Below, piece by piece: positions 36,016 through 47,200 of a DNA stretch of 64,000 nt (positions within the stretch are counted from its first letter, which is position 1; each line of letters begins with the position of its first letter). Made by a program: the position numbers and the translations under genes. The stretch lies in NCBI RefSeq assembly GCF_035989285.1, contig NZ_CP108513.1:8246001-8310000 (forward strand), given 5' to 3'. The stretch comes from Streptomyces sp. NBC_01235. Lineage in GTDB: Bacteria; Actinomycetota; Actinomycetes; Streptomycetales; Streptomycetaceae. A model generated the notes under the pieces. That model saw only the letters and a program-made list of their open reading frames with translations. It was not told the DNA's origin and searched no databases.

Positions 36016-37528
36016 TCTCGATCTGCGCCCCGATGGAGTTCAGCCGCTCGGCCAGGTCCTCGTAGCCGCGGTTGATCACGTACACGTTGCGCAGCACGGA
36101 CGTGCCCTCCGCCGCCATCATCGCCAGCAGGACGACCACCGCCGGACGCAGGGCCGGCGGGCACATCATCTCGGCGGCGCGCCAACGCGTCGGTCCCTCG
36201 ACCAACACCCGGTGCGGGTCGAGGAGTTGGAGCCGTCCGCCGAGCCGGTTCAGGTCCGTCAGGTAGATCGCGCGGTTGTCGTAGACCCAGTCGTGGATGA
36301 GGGTCTTGCCCTGCGCGACGGCCGCGATGGCGGCGAAGAACGGGACGTTGTCGATGTTCAGGCCGGGGAACGGCATCGGGTGGATCTTGTCGATCGGCGC
36401 CTCCAGCTTGGAGGGCCGGACCGTGAGGTCCACCAGCCGGGTACGGCCGTTGTCGGCCGGGTACTCCGGCGTACGGTCGTGGTCGAGCCCCATCTCCTCC
36501 AGGACCGCCAGCTCGATCTCCAGGAACTCGATGGGCACCCGGCGCACCGTGAGCTCCGACTCCGTTACGACGGCGGCGGCCAGCAGGCTCATCGCCTCGA
36601 CCGGGTCCTCGGAGGGCGAGTAGTCCACGTCGACGTCGATGGCCGGCACCCCGTGCACGGTGAGCGTGGTGGTGCCGATGCCCTCGACCCTGACGCCGAG
36701 CGCTTCCAGGAAGAAACACAGGTCCTGGACCATGTAGTTGGAAGAGGCGTTGCGGATAACGGTTACGCCGTCGTACCGGGCGGCCGCGAGGAGCGCGTTT
36801 TCGGTAACCGTATCTCCGCGCTCGGTCAGCACGATCGGCCGGTCCGGGCGGACGGCACGGTTGATGACGGCGTGGTACTGCCCCTCCGTCGCCGCCACCT
36901 CCAGCCCGAACCGACGCAGCGCGATCATGTGCGGCTCGATCGTCCGCGTCCCGAGGTCGCAGCCGCCGGCGTACGGCAGCTTGAAGTGGTCCATGCGGTG
37001 CAGCAGCGGGCCGAGGAACATGATGATGGAACGGGTGCGCACGGCGGCCTCGGCGTCGATCGCCGCCATGTCCAGCTCGGCCGGCGGCACGATCTCCAGG
37101 TCCACGCCGTCGTTGATCCAACGCGTCCGTACACCGATGGAGTTGAGGACCTCGAGCAGGCGGTAGACCTCCTCGATCCGGGCGACCCGGCGCAGCACCG
37201 TGCGCCCCTGGTTGAGCAGCGAGGCGCACAGCAGGGCCACGCACGCGTTCTTGCTGGTCTTCACGTCGATCGCGCCGGACAGTCGACGGCCGCCCACGAC
37301 ACGCAGGTGCATCGGTCCCGCATAGCCCAGAGAGACGATTTCGCTGTCCAGCGCTTCACCGATTCGAGCGATCATCTCAAGGCTGATGTTTTGGTTGCCC
37401 CGCTCGATGCGGTTGACGGCACTCTGGCTGGTTCCGAGCGCCTCGGCCAACTGTGCCTGTGTCCAGCCCCGGTGCTGCCGGGCGTCACGGATGAGCTTGC
37501 CGATGCGTACGAGGTAGTCGTCTGCCAT
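35999..37528 (-). CDS. MurA-like enolpyruvyl transferase with N-terminal XRE helix-turn-helix
   Basis: 509 residues. The first ~65 are an XRE domain (IGKLIRDARQHRGWTQAQLAEALGTSQSAVNRIERGNQNISLEMIARIGEALD). The rest (about 72-509) is the UDP-N-acetylglucosamine 1-carboxyvinyltransferase fold. SKNACVALLCASLL matches the Lys-Asn substrate site. YAGGCDLGTRTIEPH holds the loop Cys that MurA needs and that fosfomycin modifies. FPGLNIDNVPFF carries an Asp where MurA has its catalytic FPTD. The loops differ from housekeeping MurA, so activity is probable but not assured. An inverted repeat right at its promoter suggests self-repression. It is minus-strand, facing away from the DUF4236 gene block. Confidence 0.88.
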   Translation of the reverse strand: MADDYLVRIGKLIRDARQHRGWTQAQLAEALGTSQSAVNRIERGNQNISLEMIARIGEALDSEIVSLGYAGPMHLRVVGGRRLSGAIDVKTSKNACVALLCASLLNQGRTVLRRVARIEEVYRLLEVLNSIGVRTRWINDGVDLEIVPPAELDMAAIDAEAAVRTRSIIMFLGPLLHRMDHFKLPYAGGCDLGTRTIEPHMIALRRFGLEVAATEGQYHAVINRAVRPDRPIVLTERGDTVTENALLAAARYDGVTVIRNASSNYMVQDLCFFLEALGVRVEGIGTTTLTVHGVPAIDVDVDYSPSEDPVEAMSLLAAAVVTESELTVRRVPIEFLEIELAVLEEMGLDHDRTPEYPADNGRTRLVDLTVRPSKLEAPIDKIHPMPFPGLNIDNVPFFAAIAAVAQGKTLIHDWVYDNRAIYLTDLNRLGGRLQLLDPHRVLVEGPTRWRAAEMMCPPALRPAVVVLLAMMAAEGTSVLRNVYVINRGYEDLAERLNSIGAQIEIFRDI

Positions 37529-37540
37529 GAGGCTGAGGTT

Positions 37541-37556
37541 ATCTCAGATATGAGAT
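37541..37556. promoter_or_regulatory. Palindrome at the XRE-MurA promoter
   Basis: ATCTCAGATATGAGAT has six-base perfect arms around GATA and ends 13 bases before the gene's ATG. An overlapping CTGAG...CTCAG pair is also present. It is a natural candidate target for the protein's own XRE domain. Confidence 0.6.
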
Positions 37557-37592
37557 GGCGCCTCTTGAGGGGTCCGTTCGGGTGACGTCTCG

Positions 37593-37793
37593 TCAATGGC
37601 GCTTGGCGGTCCGCGTACGACGCCACCCGAAAGGTCCGGGCAAATCAATCGAAGTCGTACGACGTCCCGTACTGCTGTGCGTATGACGCGGACCGTGCCG
37701 TCCGCCGCCCGTCGTGATGGACCACGACCGCCGGTTGATGTTCAGCCGGACGCCGGGAAGGATGCGGAAACTCTTGCGGAAAGTGAGGGCCAT
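37593..37793 (-). CDS. DUF4236 family small protein
   Basis: 66 residues. LTFRKSFRILPGVRLNINRRSWSITTGG is the DUF4236 pattern (phage- or element-associated small protein with FRKS...PGVRLN). The rest is basic (Arg/His-rich), ending GPFGWRRTRTAKRH. AAGGAGG lies five bases before the ATG at 37793, a textbook ribosome-binding site. Function unknown. It is a stand-alone gene upstream of the XRE-MurA gene on the same strand, with 64 bases between them. Confidence 0.75.
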   Translation of the reverse strand: MALTFRKSFRILPGVRLNINRRSWSITTGGGRHGPRHTHSSTGRRTTSIDLPGPFGWRRTRTAKRH

Positions 37794-38140
37794 CGGGCCT
37801 CCTTCGTCGGGGAGTGCCTGTCCGCTCCCGTCTACCCCGGCTCGGCGGACCCATGACGCCCGTTCGGGCATCGTCCCGCACCGTCGTCCCACCGCCGTCC
37901 CGTCCTGCCGTCACCACCATCGCCACCACGACCGTCGCAGAGTGCGTGGCCGAGGTCACGGACGACGTGCGCTTCACCGGCGGGAGGTTCGTCCGGGCCT
38001 CCCGCCGGGAGTTGTCGGCATGGCCGGCCGAGTACGGACTCCGGCTTTGACCCGGCGGGACGGGGGAGCGAGGGACGGGTCGGGGAGGGGGAGGGGGCGT
38101 GGGAGCGGTTGGGGCAGACGTGCGCTTCTGCCCGTTGCCG
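37794..38140. other. Stretch without a convincing gene
   Basis: A short plus-strand frame (37814-38050) ends in SRRELSAWPAEYGLRL, but its N-terminal part is low complexity and it has no ribosome-binding site. The last part (38055-38110) is a G-rich run. I see nothing else. Confidence 0.35.
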
Positions 38141-38986
38141 TCATCCCTCGCGATGCGGTGTGCGCCAGGTCATGATCTCGGTCGCCGGAAGATGCTCCGT
38201 GAAGCGGTTGTCGGGCGACACCTGGCGCAGCATGGCGCGCAGGTCCTGTTCGAACTCCTCCCGTCTGTCGCCGAACAGATGAGGGGCGGAGTCGGACCGG
38301 GAGAACGCCCACGCCACGAGGTCGTCCGCGGTGCGGACGATCACGTCGCCGGCCGGCACGACATGTCGTTCGAAGTTCTCGAACCCGGCCTTCGCCAGGA
38401 CGAGGTCCTCCCGGTTCGGTGTGCCGTTGACGAGCGTTCCCTGCCCCGCGCGGCGGACCGGCCCCAGGTACCGCCGCACGAGGTCGCCGATCTGCGCGTA
38501 GGGGGGAGCGGGCAGCGGCAGCGGTGTCGTTGCCGCGGGCGGATTCTTGAGGTCGCTCACGTGGACGAACGTGCCTCCCGGCTCCAGCATCTCCAGCACG
38601 GTGGCGGCGACGCGATCGCGATCCGTCCAGTGGAAGGACTGGGCGAACACCACGACCCGGAACTCGCCCAGACCGGCCGGGAGGTCCTCGGCGCGGGCCG
38701 CCGTCCACCGCACGTTGGTCACCCCACGACGCCTGGCCTGCCGCTCGGCCTCGGCCAGCATGTCCTCATCCGGGTCGATGCCGACCGCCTCGGCGAAGAA
38801 CCGTGCCAGGGCGAGGATCACGGTGCCGGGCCCGCAGCCGACGTCCAGGAGTCGGCCCCGGCCGTCCAGACCCAGCGCCGTGGCCAGCGTTTCGGCGAAG
38901 CCGGGGGCGTACGGCAGTCGGCCCCGCTCGTAGTAGGCCGCACTTCCCTGGAACAGGGTTCTGTCCCACTGCCACCCATCAGGCAT
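38141..38986 (-). CDS. Class I SAM-dependent methyltransferase
   Basis: 281 residues from the ATG at 38986 (MPDGWQWDRTLF). An earlier ATG at 39043 would add 19 residues that look unrelated. Motif I is LLDVGCGPGTVILALA, the acidic loop is GIDPDEDML, and FAQSFHWTDR and MLEPGGTFVHV supply the motif III and IV-like strands. This is the pattern of methyltransferase type 11/25 small-molecule enzymes (ubiE-like, TAM-like). The start GSAAYYERGRLPYAPG is typical of this actinobacterial subgroup. The substrate is unknown. It stands alone on the minus strand, divergent from aconitase. Confidence 0.85.
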   Translation of the reverse strand: MPDGWQWDRTLFQGSAAYYERGRLPYAPGFAETLATALGLDGRGRLLDVGCGPGTVILALARFFAEAVGIDPDEDMLAEAERQARRRGVTNVRWTAARAEDLPAGLGEFRVVVFAQSFHWTDRDRVAATVLEMLEPGGTFVHVSDLKNPPAATTPLPLPAPPYAQIGDLVRRYLGPVRRAGQGTLVNGTPNREDLVLAKAGFENFERHVVPAGDVIVRTADDLVAWAFSRSDSAPHLFGDRREEFEQDLRAMLRQVSPDNRFTEHLPATEIMTWRTPHREG

Positions 38987-39213
38987 GTCACATCCGCTCC
39001 ATTCCATGTCCATGAGCCGGCCATGTAGGCGTCGGTTCGCCACTCGGCAATATCAGCAGCAGCGGGGAGAGAGGGGTGGAGGGCACAGGGCATCAGCGGC
39101 TGAGCGGGTGCAGAACGTGGGGATTTCGCTCGCACTCTCCGGTGAGTCGGACAGGACTGCTGAGACAAGGCAGCGAGCCCAGGCATGACCATCCAGCCCC
39201 CATGTACTAGAGT

Positions 39214-39231
39214 TATCTCGACATCGAGATA
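39214..39231. promoter_or_regulatory. Palindrome upstream of aconitase
   Basis: TATCTCGACATCGAGATA has perfect eight-base arms around CA, 129 bases before the aconitase start. It is a typical dimeric-repressor site (MarR/TetR style); the regulator is not in the window as far as I can tell. The whole gap 38987-39359 contains no gene. Confidence 0.65.
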
Positions 39232-39273
39232 TCTGCCGAGGCGCACCGCAGCCGCCACCCTGGTAAGGGTTAC

Positions 39274-42077
<2,804 letters not shown>

Positions 42078-42111
42078 GCGGTTCGGCAGGCGATACGGCA
42101 AGGCGGGTCGA

Positions 42112-42143
42112 GGGCCGCATCCCCGGTGACGGGGGTGCGGCCC
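42112..42143 (+). terminator. Aconitase terminator hairpin
   Basis: GGGCCGCATCCCC (42112-42124) pairs with GGGGGTGCGGCCC (42131-42143), one G-T wobble, over a six-base loop, 35 bases after the stop codon. Confidence 0.8.
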
Positions 42144-42204
42144 TTCGCGCGTGCCTCCCCCTGCAGCCGGCCCCGTTGAGCCGCCCGCACCCTTGGCTGG
42201 AACC

Positions 42205-42440
42205 GGCTCCCCGCCCCCCAGCCGGTCCTGCAACTCGCTCACCCGCCGCCGCAGGGTCCTCGGGCTCACCCCCATATGACGGGCCACCGCCTCGTCCTTC
42301 ATCCGTCGGACGGCGACGGCGTATGTGCCGTCCGGTCCGGTGGTGAGCGACACAGCGTCGCCGGTGATGAGGGTGACGGTCTGCGGTGCGGCGGCGGATG
42401 TCCCACGGACCGGGCAACGCGGTCGTAGCCGGTTGCCCAT
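42205..42440 (-). pseudogene. Fused remnants: S8-peptidase prodomain piece and LuxR/HTH piece
   Basis: Read on the minus strand from about 42395, AAPQTVTLITGDAVSLTTGPDGTYAV resembles the start of a secreted S8 peptidase propeptide. It runs in frame into MKDEAVARHMGVSPRTLRRRVSELQDRLGGG, a helix-turn-helix as in LuxR-type regulators. Neither domain is complete and nothing functional follows, so I read this as two gene scraps joined by deletion. Confidence 0.5.
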
Positions 42441-42507
42441 CCGTTCGCACGGCTCCGGCTCAGTCGGAGCACAGCGTTCCCCCAGCCGACCGGGACAGGA
42501 TCAGGAC

Positions 42508-43233
42508 ATGGCTGGCATCTCCGGTACCCGAAGCGGACGGGTCCGCGTTCTGATCGTCGACGACGAGCCCGTGCTCACCGAAGTGCTGTCCGTGGCCGTC
42601 ACCGAGGCGGGCCGGCGGCCCTACCCGGCCCCCGACGGGCACAGCGCGTCCAGAATCGCGCGTGGCTGCGCCCCGCACGCCGCCGCCCTCGACGGGATGC
42701 TGCCCGACCTGGACGGCGTCCAGGTGCCGCGCCGCCTGCGTGACGAGAGCCCCGAGCTGCCCGTCCTCGTGCTCACCGCCCGCGACGCCCTGGAACACCG
42801 CGTCGACGGGCTGGAGAACGGCGCCGACGACCACGTCACGAAACCGTTCTCCCTCGAGGAGGCCGTGCTGCGGCTGCGCGGACTCCCGCGCCGGTCCGGC
42901 GCCGAACGCACCCGCACCGACGACTCCGTACGCGTCCTCGGCGACGTGGTGCTGACCGGGGAGTCCCGCGAGGTGCGCCGCGACGGCGTCCGGATCGCCC
43001 TCACCGCCAAGGAGTTCGACCTGCTCAGCCTGCTCATGGAGCACCCGCGGCAGGTGCTGAGCAAGACGCAGATCCTCGACCACGTCTGGAGCAGTTCCTT
43101 CGACGGCGGCGGAGACCTCGTCGAGGTGTACGTCTCCAGCCTGCGCGGGAAACTCGACCGAGGCCGCTCACCGGTGATCCACACCGTGCGTGGCCTGGGG
43201 TACGCCATCAGGCCGGTGGAGGACGGGGGATGA
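42508..43233 (+). CDS. OmpR-family response regulator
   Basis: 241 residues. The receiver domain has VLIVDDEP, the likely phospho-acceptor D62 in ALDGMLPDLDG, VLTARD and the Lys of VTKPFS. The C-terminal winged helix (about 145-238) includes ALTAKEFDLLSLLMEHPRQVLSKTQILDHVW and VIHTVRGLGYAIR, the OmpR/PhoB DNA-binding signature. The ATG at 42508 is 16 codons before VLIVDDE. The stop overlaps the start of the histidine kinase gene (ATGA). Targets are unknown. The upstream aconitase terminator separates the two transcripts. Confidence 0.92.
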   Translation: MAGISGTRSGRVRVLIVDDEPVLTEVLSVAVTEAGRRPYPAPDGHSASRIARGCAPHAAALDGMLPDLDGVQVPRRLRDESPELPVLVLTARDALEHRVDGLENGADDHVTKPFSLEEAVLRLRGLPRRSGAERTRTDDSVRVLGDVVLTGESREVRRDGVRIALTAKEFDLLSLLMEHPRQVLSKTQILDHVWSSSFDGGGDLVEVYVSSLRGKLDRGRSPVIHTVRGLGYAIRPVEDGG

Positions 43234-44951
43234 GGATCCGTACGCGCGGCGACAGCCTGAAACCGGCCCGTCCGCGGGGAGACCGCCTGAGGGGCGAGCG
43301 CTTGAGGGGTGCCCGCCTGCGGGGCAACTGGCTGAAGGATGCCCGTTTGCCGGATGCCCGCCTGAAGGGTGTCCGTTCGCGGGACGCCCGACTGAAGGAT
43401 GCCCGCCTGAGGGGCGACCGTCCGAGGATTGCCCGTCCGAGGATTGCCCGTCCGTGGGGCGGCTCCCTGCGCACCCGCCTGCTGATCTTCATCAGCGCCG
43501 TTCTCGTCGCGGTGTGCGCCGCGATGGCGCTCACCACCGTCTTCGCCCAGCGCTCCTACCTGCTGGGCAACCTGGACGACCGCGTCACGAACGCCGCGGA
43601 ACGCAGCCTGGGCGACGCCTCACTCCACCCGGACCTGACCCAGGACCTGACCTTCCTCGACGAGAGCGGCCACCCGGCCGGCATGCTCGCCGCCCGCCTG
43701 GACGCCGACGGCACCGTCGTCGCGGCGGCGACGGTGGGCCAGGACGCGCCGCCGCGAAATCTGTCGGACAGTCAGATCGCCTCTCTGGTAGGCATCGAGG
43801 ACGACGGCGGCCTGCACACGAGGACGGTTCCGGGCCTGGGTATGTACCGCATCACCGCCCTCGACGACAACGGCGTCCGCGTCCTCACCGGTCTGCCGAT
43901 GGACGACGTCCAGGACATGATCAGCGGCCTGGTGGTGGTGGAGGCGGTCGTGGCCGCGGCGGGTCTGACGGTGGCCGGCTGCGTGTGCGCGGTGGTCGTA
44001 CGACGCCAGCTGCGCCCCCTCGGCAGGGTCGCCGCCACGGCCGTCGAGGTCTCGCAGGCCCCGTTGTGCAGCGGCGAGGCAACCGGTCTCACCCGGGTTC
44101 CCGAACGGGACACCGACCCCGGCAGCGAGGCCGGCCGGGTCGGTGCCGCCCTCAACCGCATGATCGACCACGTCGAGTCCTCGCTCGCCGAACGCCGCCG
44201 CAGCGAGGAGCGGGTGCGCCGCAGCGAGGAACGCATGCGCCGCTTCCTGGCCGACGCCAGCCACGAACTGCGCACGCCGCTCGCCTCCATCGCCGGATAC
44301 GCGGAGCTGATGAACCGGGGAACCGACCACATCGAACCGGGCCTGGCCTGGCGTCGGGTCACGGCCGAGTCGGCGCGCATGACGGGCCTGGTGGAGGACC
44401 TGCTGCTGCTCGCGCGGCTCGATGAGGGCAGGCCGATGCACTCCGCCGAAGTGGACCTGGCGGCGCTGGTCGCCGAGGCCGTGTGGGACGCCCGGGCCGC
44501 GGGCGGCGGTCACGACTGGCAGCTGGAGCTGTGCCTCGACGAGGCGCCCATGGTCCTCGGCGACGAGGCACGGCTCCACCAGGTGGTGGCCAACCTGTTG
44601 GCCAACGTCCGTGTGCACACACCGGTTGGCACCAGCGTCGTGGCGGTGGTGGAGGCGCGCCAGGGGATGTGCGCCGTGCGCGTCCGGGACGACGGCCCCG
44701 GCATCCCGTCCGATCTCCTCCCGACGGTCTTCGAACGCTTCACCCGCGCCGACGCCTCCCGCGCCCGGGCAACCACGGGCAGCGGCGCCGGCCTCGGCCT
44801 CGCCGTCGTCGCCGCGATCACGGCAGCGCACGGCGGCCACATCGACGTACGCAGCGAGCCGGGCCGTACGGAGTTCACGGTGGAACTGCCGCTGGCGGGG
44901 GAGACCGGGGCGGCCACGCTGACCTGGAGCCCGCGGGTATCGGTGAGGTGA
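43230..44951 (+). CDS. Sensor histidine kinase with pentapeptide-like basic N-terminus
   Basis: 573 residues. Residues about 17-72 form a run of five-residue repeats rich in Arg and Leu (RLRGA/RLKDA type), encoded by 15-base near-repeats. TM1 follows at about 84-105, an extracellular sensor at about 106-228 and TM2 at about 231-258. Then come a HAMP-like linker, the H box with H345 (FLADASHELRTP), N box (QVVANLLANVRVHTP), G1 (DDGPGIP) and G2 (GSGAGLGLAVV). It pairs with the response regulator by a 4-bp overlap. The N-terminal repeat is unusual for this kinase class. An alternative start downstream of the repeats (no clear Met/Val with a ribosome site) is not better. Confidence 0.9.
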   Translation: MRIRTRGDSLKPARPRGDRLRGERLRGARLRGNWLKDARLPDARLKGVRSRDARLKDARLRGDRPRIARPRIARPWGGSLRTRLLIFISAVLVAVCAAMALTTVFAQRSYLLGNLDDRVTNAAERSLGDASLHPDLTQDLTFLDESGHPAGMLAARLDADGTVVAAATVGQDAPPRNLSDSQIASLVGIEDDGGLHTRTVPGLGMYRITALDDNGVRVLTGLPMDDVQDMISGLVVVEAVVAAAGLTVAGCVCAVVVRRQLRPLGRVAATAVEVSQAPLCSGEATGLTRVPERDTDPGSEAGRVGAALNRMIDHVESSLAERRRSEERVRRSEERMRRFLADASHELRTPLASIAGYAELMNRGTDHIEPGLAWRRVTAESARMTGLVEDLLLLARLDEGRPMHSAEVDLAALVAEAVWDARAAGGGHDWQLELCLDEAPMVLGDEARLHQVVANLLANVRVHTPVGTSVVAVVEARQGMCAVRVRDDGPGIPSDLLPTVFERFTRADASRARATTGSGAGLGLAVVAAITAAHGGHIDVRSEPGRTEFTVELPLAGETGAATLTWSPRVSVR

Positions 44952-45012
44952 GGTGCGATGTGGAGCTGAGGCGCGGTGCGGTGAGGTGAGGTGAGGCGAG
45001 GTGAGGCGAGAA
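44943..45012. repeat. GTGAG/GCGAG simple repeats
   Basis: Directly after the kinase stop the plus strand carries many GGTGA/GGCGA units (GAGGTGAGGTGAGGCGAG). It is a short low-complexity tract. The whole gap 44952-45848 has no intact gene. Confidence 0.7.
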
Positions 45013-45116
45013 GGAGTCCCAGGTGAGCACGTCACCGACTGGGCGGGGGCAGGCCCCGCGAGGGTGCGACGGCGTCCCGTTCCGCAGCGCCCGAACGACG
45101 GCTTCGAGGTACGAGA

Positions 45117-45433
45117 TCAGCGAAGGCCGACGGCCGCACTAGCCCCCGCCCCCGCCCCCGCCCTCCATGAAGGGTGAGCCTCCCGCAAGGCGCCGAGCGC
45201 GGCCGTCGTACACGCTCCGACGAAGACGAGCCCACCGTCCAGCTCACGTATCAGCATGTCCGGGCGGGCGAACCGGCGTGCCTCCCGCCCGACGTCGGGC
45301 AGCCGCCGAAACTCCACCCCGAGGTCGCTGTCCTCGTCCAACTCCACGTGGTCCGTGAGACCAGGCGCGCTCGTCGCGTCAAGCCCGCCGTCGCAAGGCA
45401 GATGGGAAATTCCGGCTTCAGACGCGAGAGCAC
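45117..45433 (-). pseudogene. C-terminal fragment of an unrecognised gene
   Basis: A minus-strand frame opens after a stop at about 45434. It reads ALASEAGISHLPCDGG, then HVELDEDSDLGVEFRRLPD and ELDGGLVFVGACTTAALGALREAHPSW before the stop. Third positions are GC-rich as in real genes, but there is no start codon with a ribosome site except a GTG at 45347. I take it as the 3' end of a gene whose 5' part is lost. The family is not recognised. Confidence 0.35.
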
Positions 45434-45534
45434 TTCAAAGCGAGACCAACGGCGGCGCCCCGGCCCAGCAGCACCCGCACCGCGTGGTGCGCACGGCCAG
45501 CGGCAACGACTGCGGCGAGGGCTCCCGCGCCGGG

Positions 45535-45606
45535 ACCTCCCGACGTCCCCGTGCAGGCACCTCCCGACGTCCCCGCGCCGCCACCTCCCGACGTCCCCGC
45601 GCCGCC
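45535..45606. repeat. Three copies of a 24-bp repeat
   Basis: ACCTCCCGACGTCCCCG recurs at 24-base intervals (starting at 45535, 45559 and 45583). It is part of the gene-free stretch left of the AA10 gene. Confidence 0.75.
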
Positions 45607-45690
45607 ACTGACCGCCCGACGCTCACAGGAGCGCCGTACGCGCCCGTTTACAAGTGGGCCGTACAGCGCTACCTTCCGCCACAGGTGAAG

Positions 45691-45704
45691 TGGGAGCGCT
45701 CCCA
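45691..45704. promoter_or_regulatory. CebR-type operator
   Basis: TGGGAGCGCTCCCA is a perfect palindrome identical to the CebR box known from Streptomyces cellulose-utilisation genes (established knowledge). It lies 145 bases upstream of the AA10 oxidase start. This predicts repression by CebR and release by cellobiose or cellotriose. Confidence 0.88.
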
Positions 45705-45848
45705 TGTGCTCGTGCCCGGCGGACCGGAACCTGTCGGGTCCGGGTCCGGGAGGCTCCCGCTTCGCGCCTCAGCACCCGCAGCCGCACCCGCACCCGTGGT
45801 GCACCCCCTGCACGCACGGTCCGTACACGGAAGGCGGACTCATTTGCC

Positions 45849-46925
45849 ATGCAATCTGTCATGATCACGTCAGAATCGAAACCGCGGTTACGTACCCGAG
45901 CCCTCCTCCTCGTCCTCCTGGCTCTGCTGGCCACGGTCCCCGCCCTCGGCCTGATCGTCACGGCCGGCGGCAAGGCCGAGGCGCACGGCACGCCCATGAA
46001 ACCCGGCAGCCGTACCTTCCTGTGCTGGCAGGACGGGCTGACCGACACCGGTGAGATCAAGCCGATCAACCCGGCCTGCAAGAACGCACAACAGGTAAGC
46101 GGTACCACACCGTTCTACAACTGGTTCTCGGTGCTGCGCTCCGACGGCGCCGGCCGCACGCGCGGCTTCGTGCCGGACGGCCAGCTGTGCAGCGGCGGAA
46201 ACACCAACTTCACCGGTTTCAACGCGGCCCGCGACGACTGGCCGCTCACCCACCTCACCTCGGGTGCGACCGTCGACTTCTCCTACAACGCCTGGGCGGC
46301 GCACCCGGGCTGGTTCTACGTCTACGTCACCAAGGACGGCTTCGACCCGACCCAGCCCCTCACCTGGGACGCCATGGAGGAACAGCCCTTCCTCTCCGTC
46401 GACCACCCGCCGCTCAACGGCAGCCCGGGCACGGTCGAGGCCAACTACTCCTGGACCGGCCAACTCCCGGCCAACAAGTCCGGGCGGCACATCATCTACA
46501 TGGTCTGGCAGCGCTCGGACAGTGCCGAGACCTTCTACTCCTGCTCCGACGTCGTCTTCGACGGCGGAAACGGTGAGGTAACCGGTATCCACGAACCGGG
46601 CAACCCCAGCGAGCCCGTCCCCGGTGCCTGCACCGCGACCCGCAGGACCACCAACAGCTGGAACGGCGGCTACCAGTCCGAGGTGACCGTCACCAACTCC
46701 GGCGACGTCCCGATGCTCGGCTGGATGGTCGACTGGACGCTGCCCAGCGGTCAGTCGGTGGTCAGCCTCTGGAGCGGCAACGCGACCTACAACGGGCAGG
46801 CGGTGATGGTCCACAACGCCGACTGGAACGGCTCGTTGAGTCCGGGCCAGAGTGCGACGTTCGGATACGTCGTTTCCGGCTCGGGCGGTGACAGCGCCAC
46901 AAGCCTTCCCTGCAGGGTCGGTTGA
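45849..46925 (+). CDS. AA10 lytic polysaccharide monooxygenase with CBM2
   Basis: 358 residues. The signal peptide (LRTRALLLVLLALLATVPALGLIVTAGG) ends at AEA, so the mature protein begins with H46, the first half of the copper histidine brace. The second is H152 in NAWAAHPGWF. SCSDVVFDGGNGEVTGI ends the catalytic domain. A Pro-rich linker leads to a CBM2 (residues about 261-358, CTATRRTTNSWNGGYQSEVTVTNSG to LPCRVG). The pattern is closest to cellulose-active, CelS2-like AA10 enzymes. The start is uncertain (ATG 45849 or 45861). A perfect CebR box sits upstream and a strong terminator downstream. It would cleave crystalline cellulose outside the cell. Confidence 0.93.
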   Translation: MQSVMITSESKPRLRTRALLLVLLALLATVPALGLIVTAGGKAEAHGTPMKPGSRTFLCWQDGLTDTGEIKPINPACKNAQQVSGTTPFYNWFSVLRSDGAGRTRGFVPDGQLCSGGNTNFTGFNAARDDWPLTHLTSGATVDFSYNAWAAHPGWFYVYVTKDGFDPTQPLTWDAMEEQPFLSVDHPPLNGSPGTVEANYSWTGQLPANKSGRHIIYMVWQRSDSAETFYSCSDVVFDGGNGEVTGIHEPGNPSEPVPGACTATRRTTNSWNGGYQSEVTVTNSGDVPMLGWMVDWTLPSGQSVVSLWSGNATYNGQAVMVHNADWNGSLSPGQSATFGYVVSGSGGDSATSLPCRVG

Positions 46926-46941
46926 GCGACAGTCGCTCTGG

Positions 46942-46982
46942 GCGGACCCGGTGGGCAGCGAGTCGTGTGCCACCGGGTCCGC
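46942..46982 (+). terminator. Terminator of the AA10 gene
   Basis: GCGGACCCGGTGG (46942-46954) pairs perfectly with CCACCGGGTCCGC (46970-46982), 13-base arms, starting 17 bases after the stop. Confidence 0.8.
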
Positions 46983-47200
46983 GAGCCGGGCCTGCCCCAA
47001 CGGGGGGAGTGGGGCGGTCCGGGATGTCCCCGCCCGGACGGTGCCACGGGTCGGGGTCGTGAGAATGCGACAACGTTGTCGCGACGCCGCCTGGATGACT
47101 CTACCGGGTCAACGGGTGTAGGGGCCAACCGAGTTGGTGGGCGCTCGGCCGAAAACGCGTTTGCCCGGTGCGTGGATGCACACGTACATGATGCCGGACG

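Noticed and set aside
37814..38050. Plus-strand 78-codon frame
   Set aside because: Low-complexity Thr/Pro/Val start, no ribosome site, no family match.
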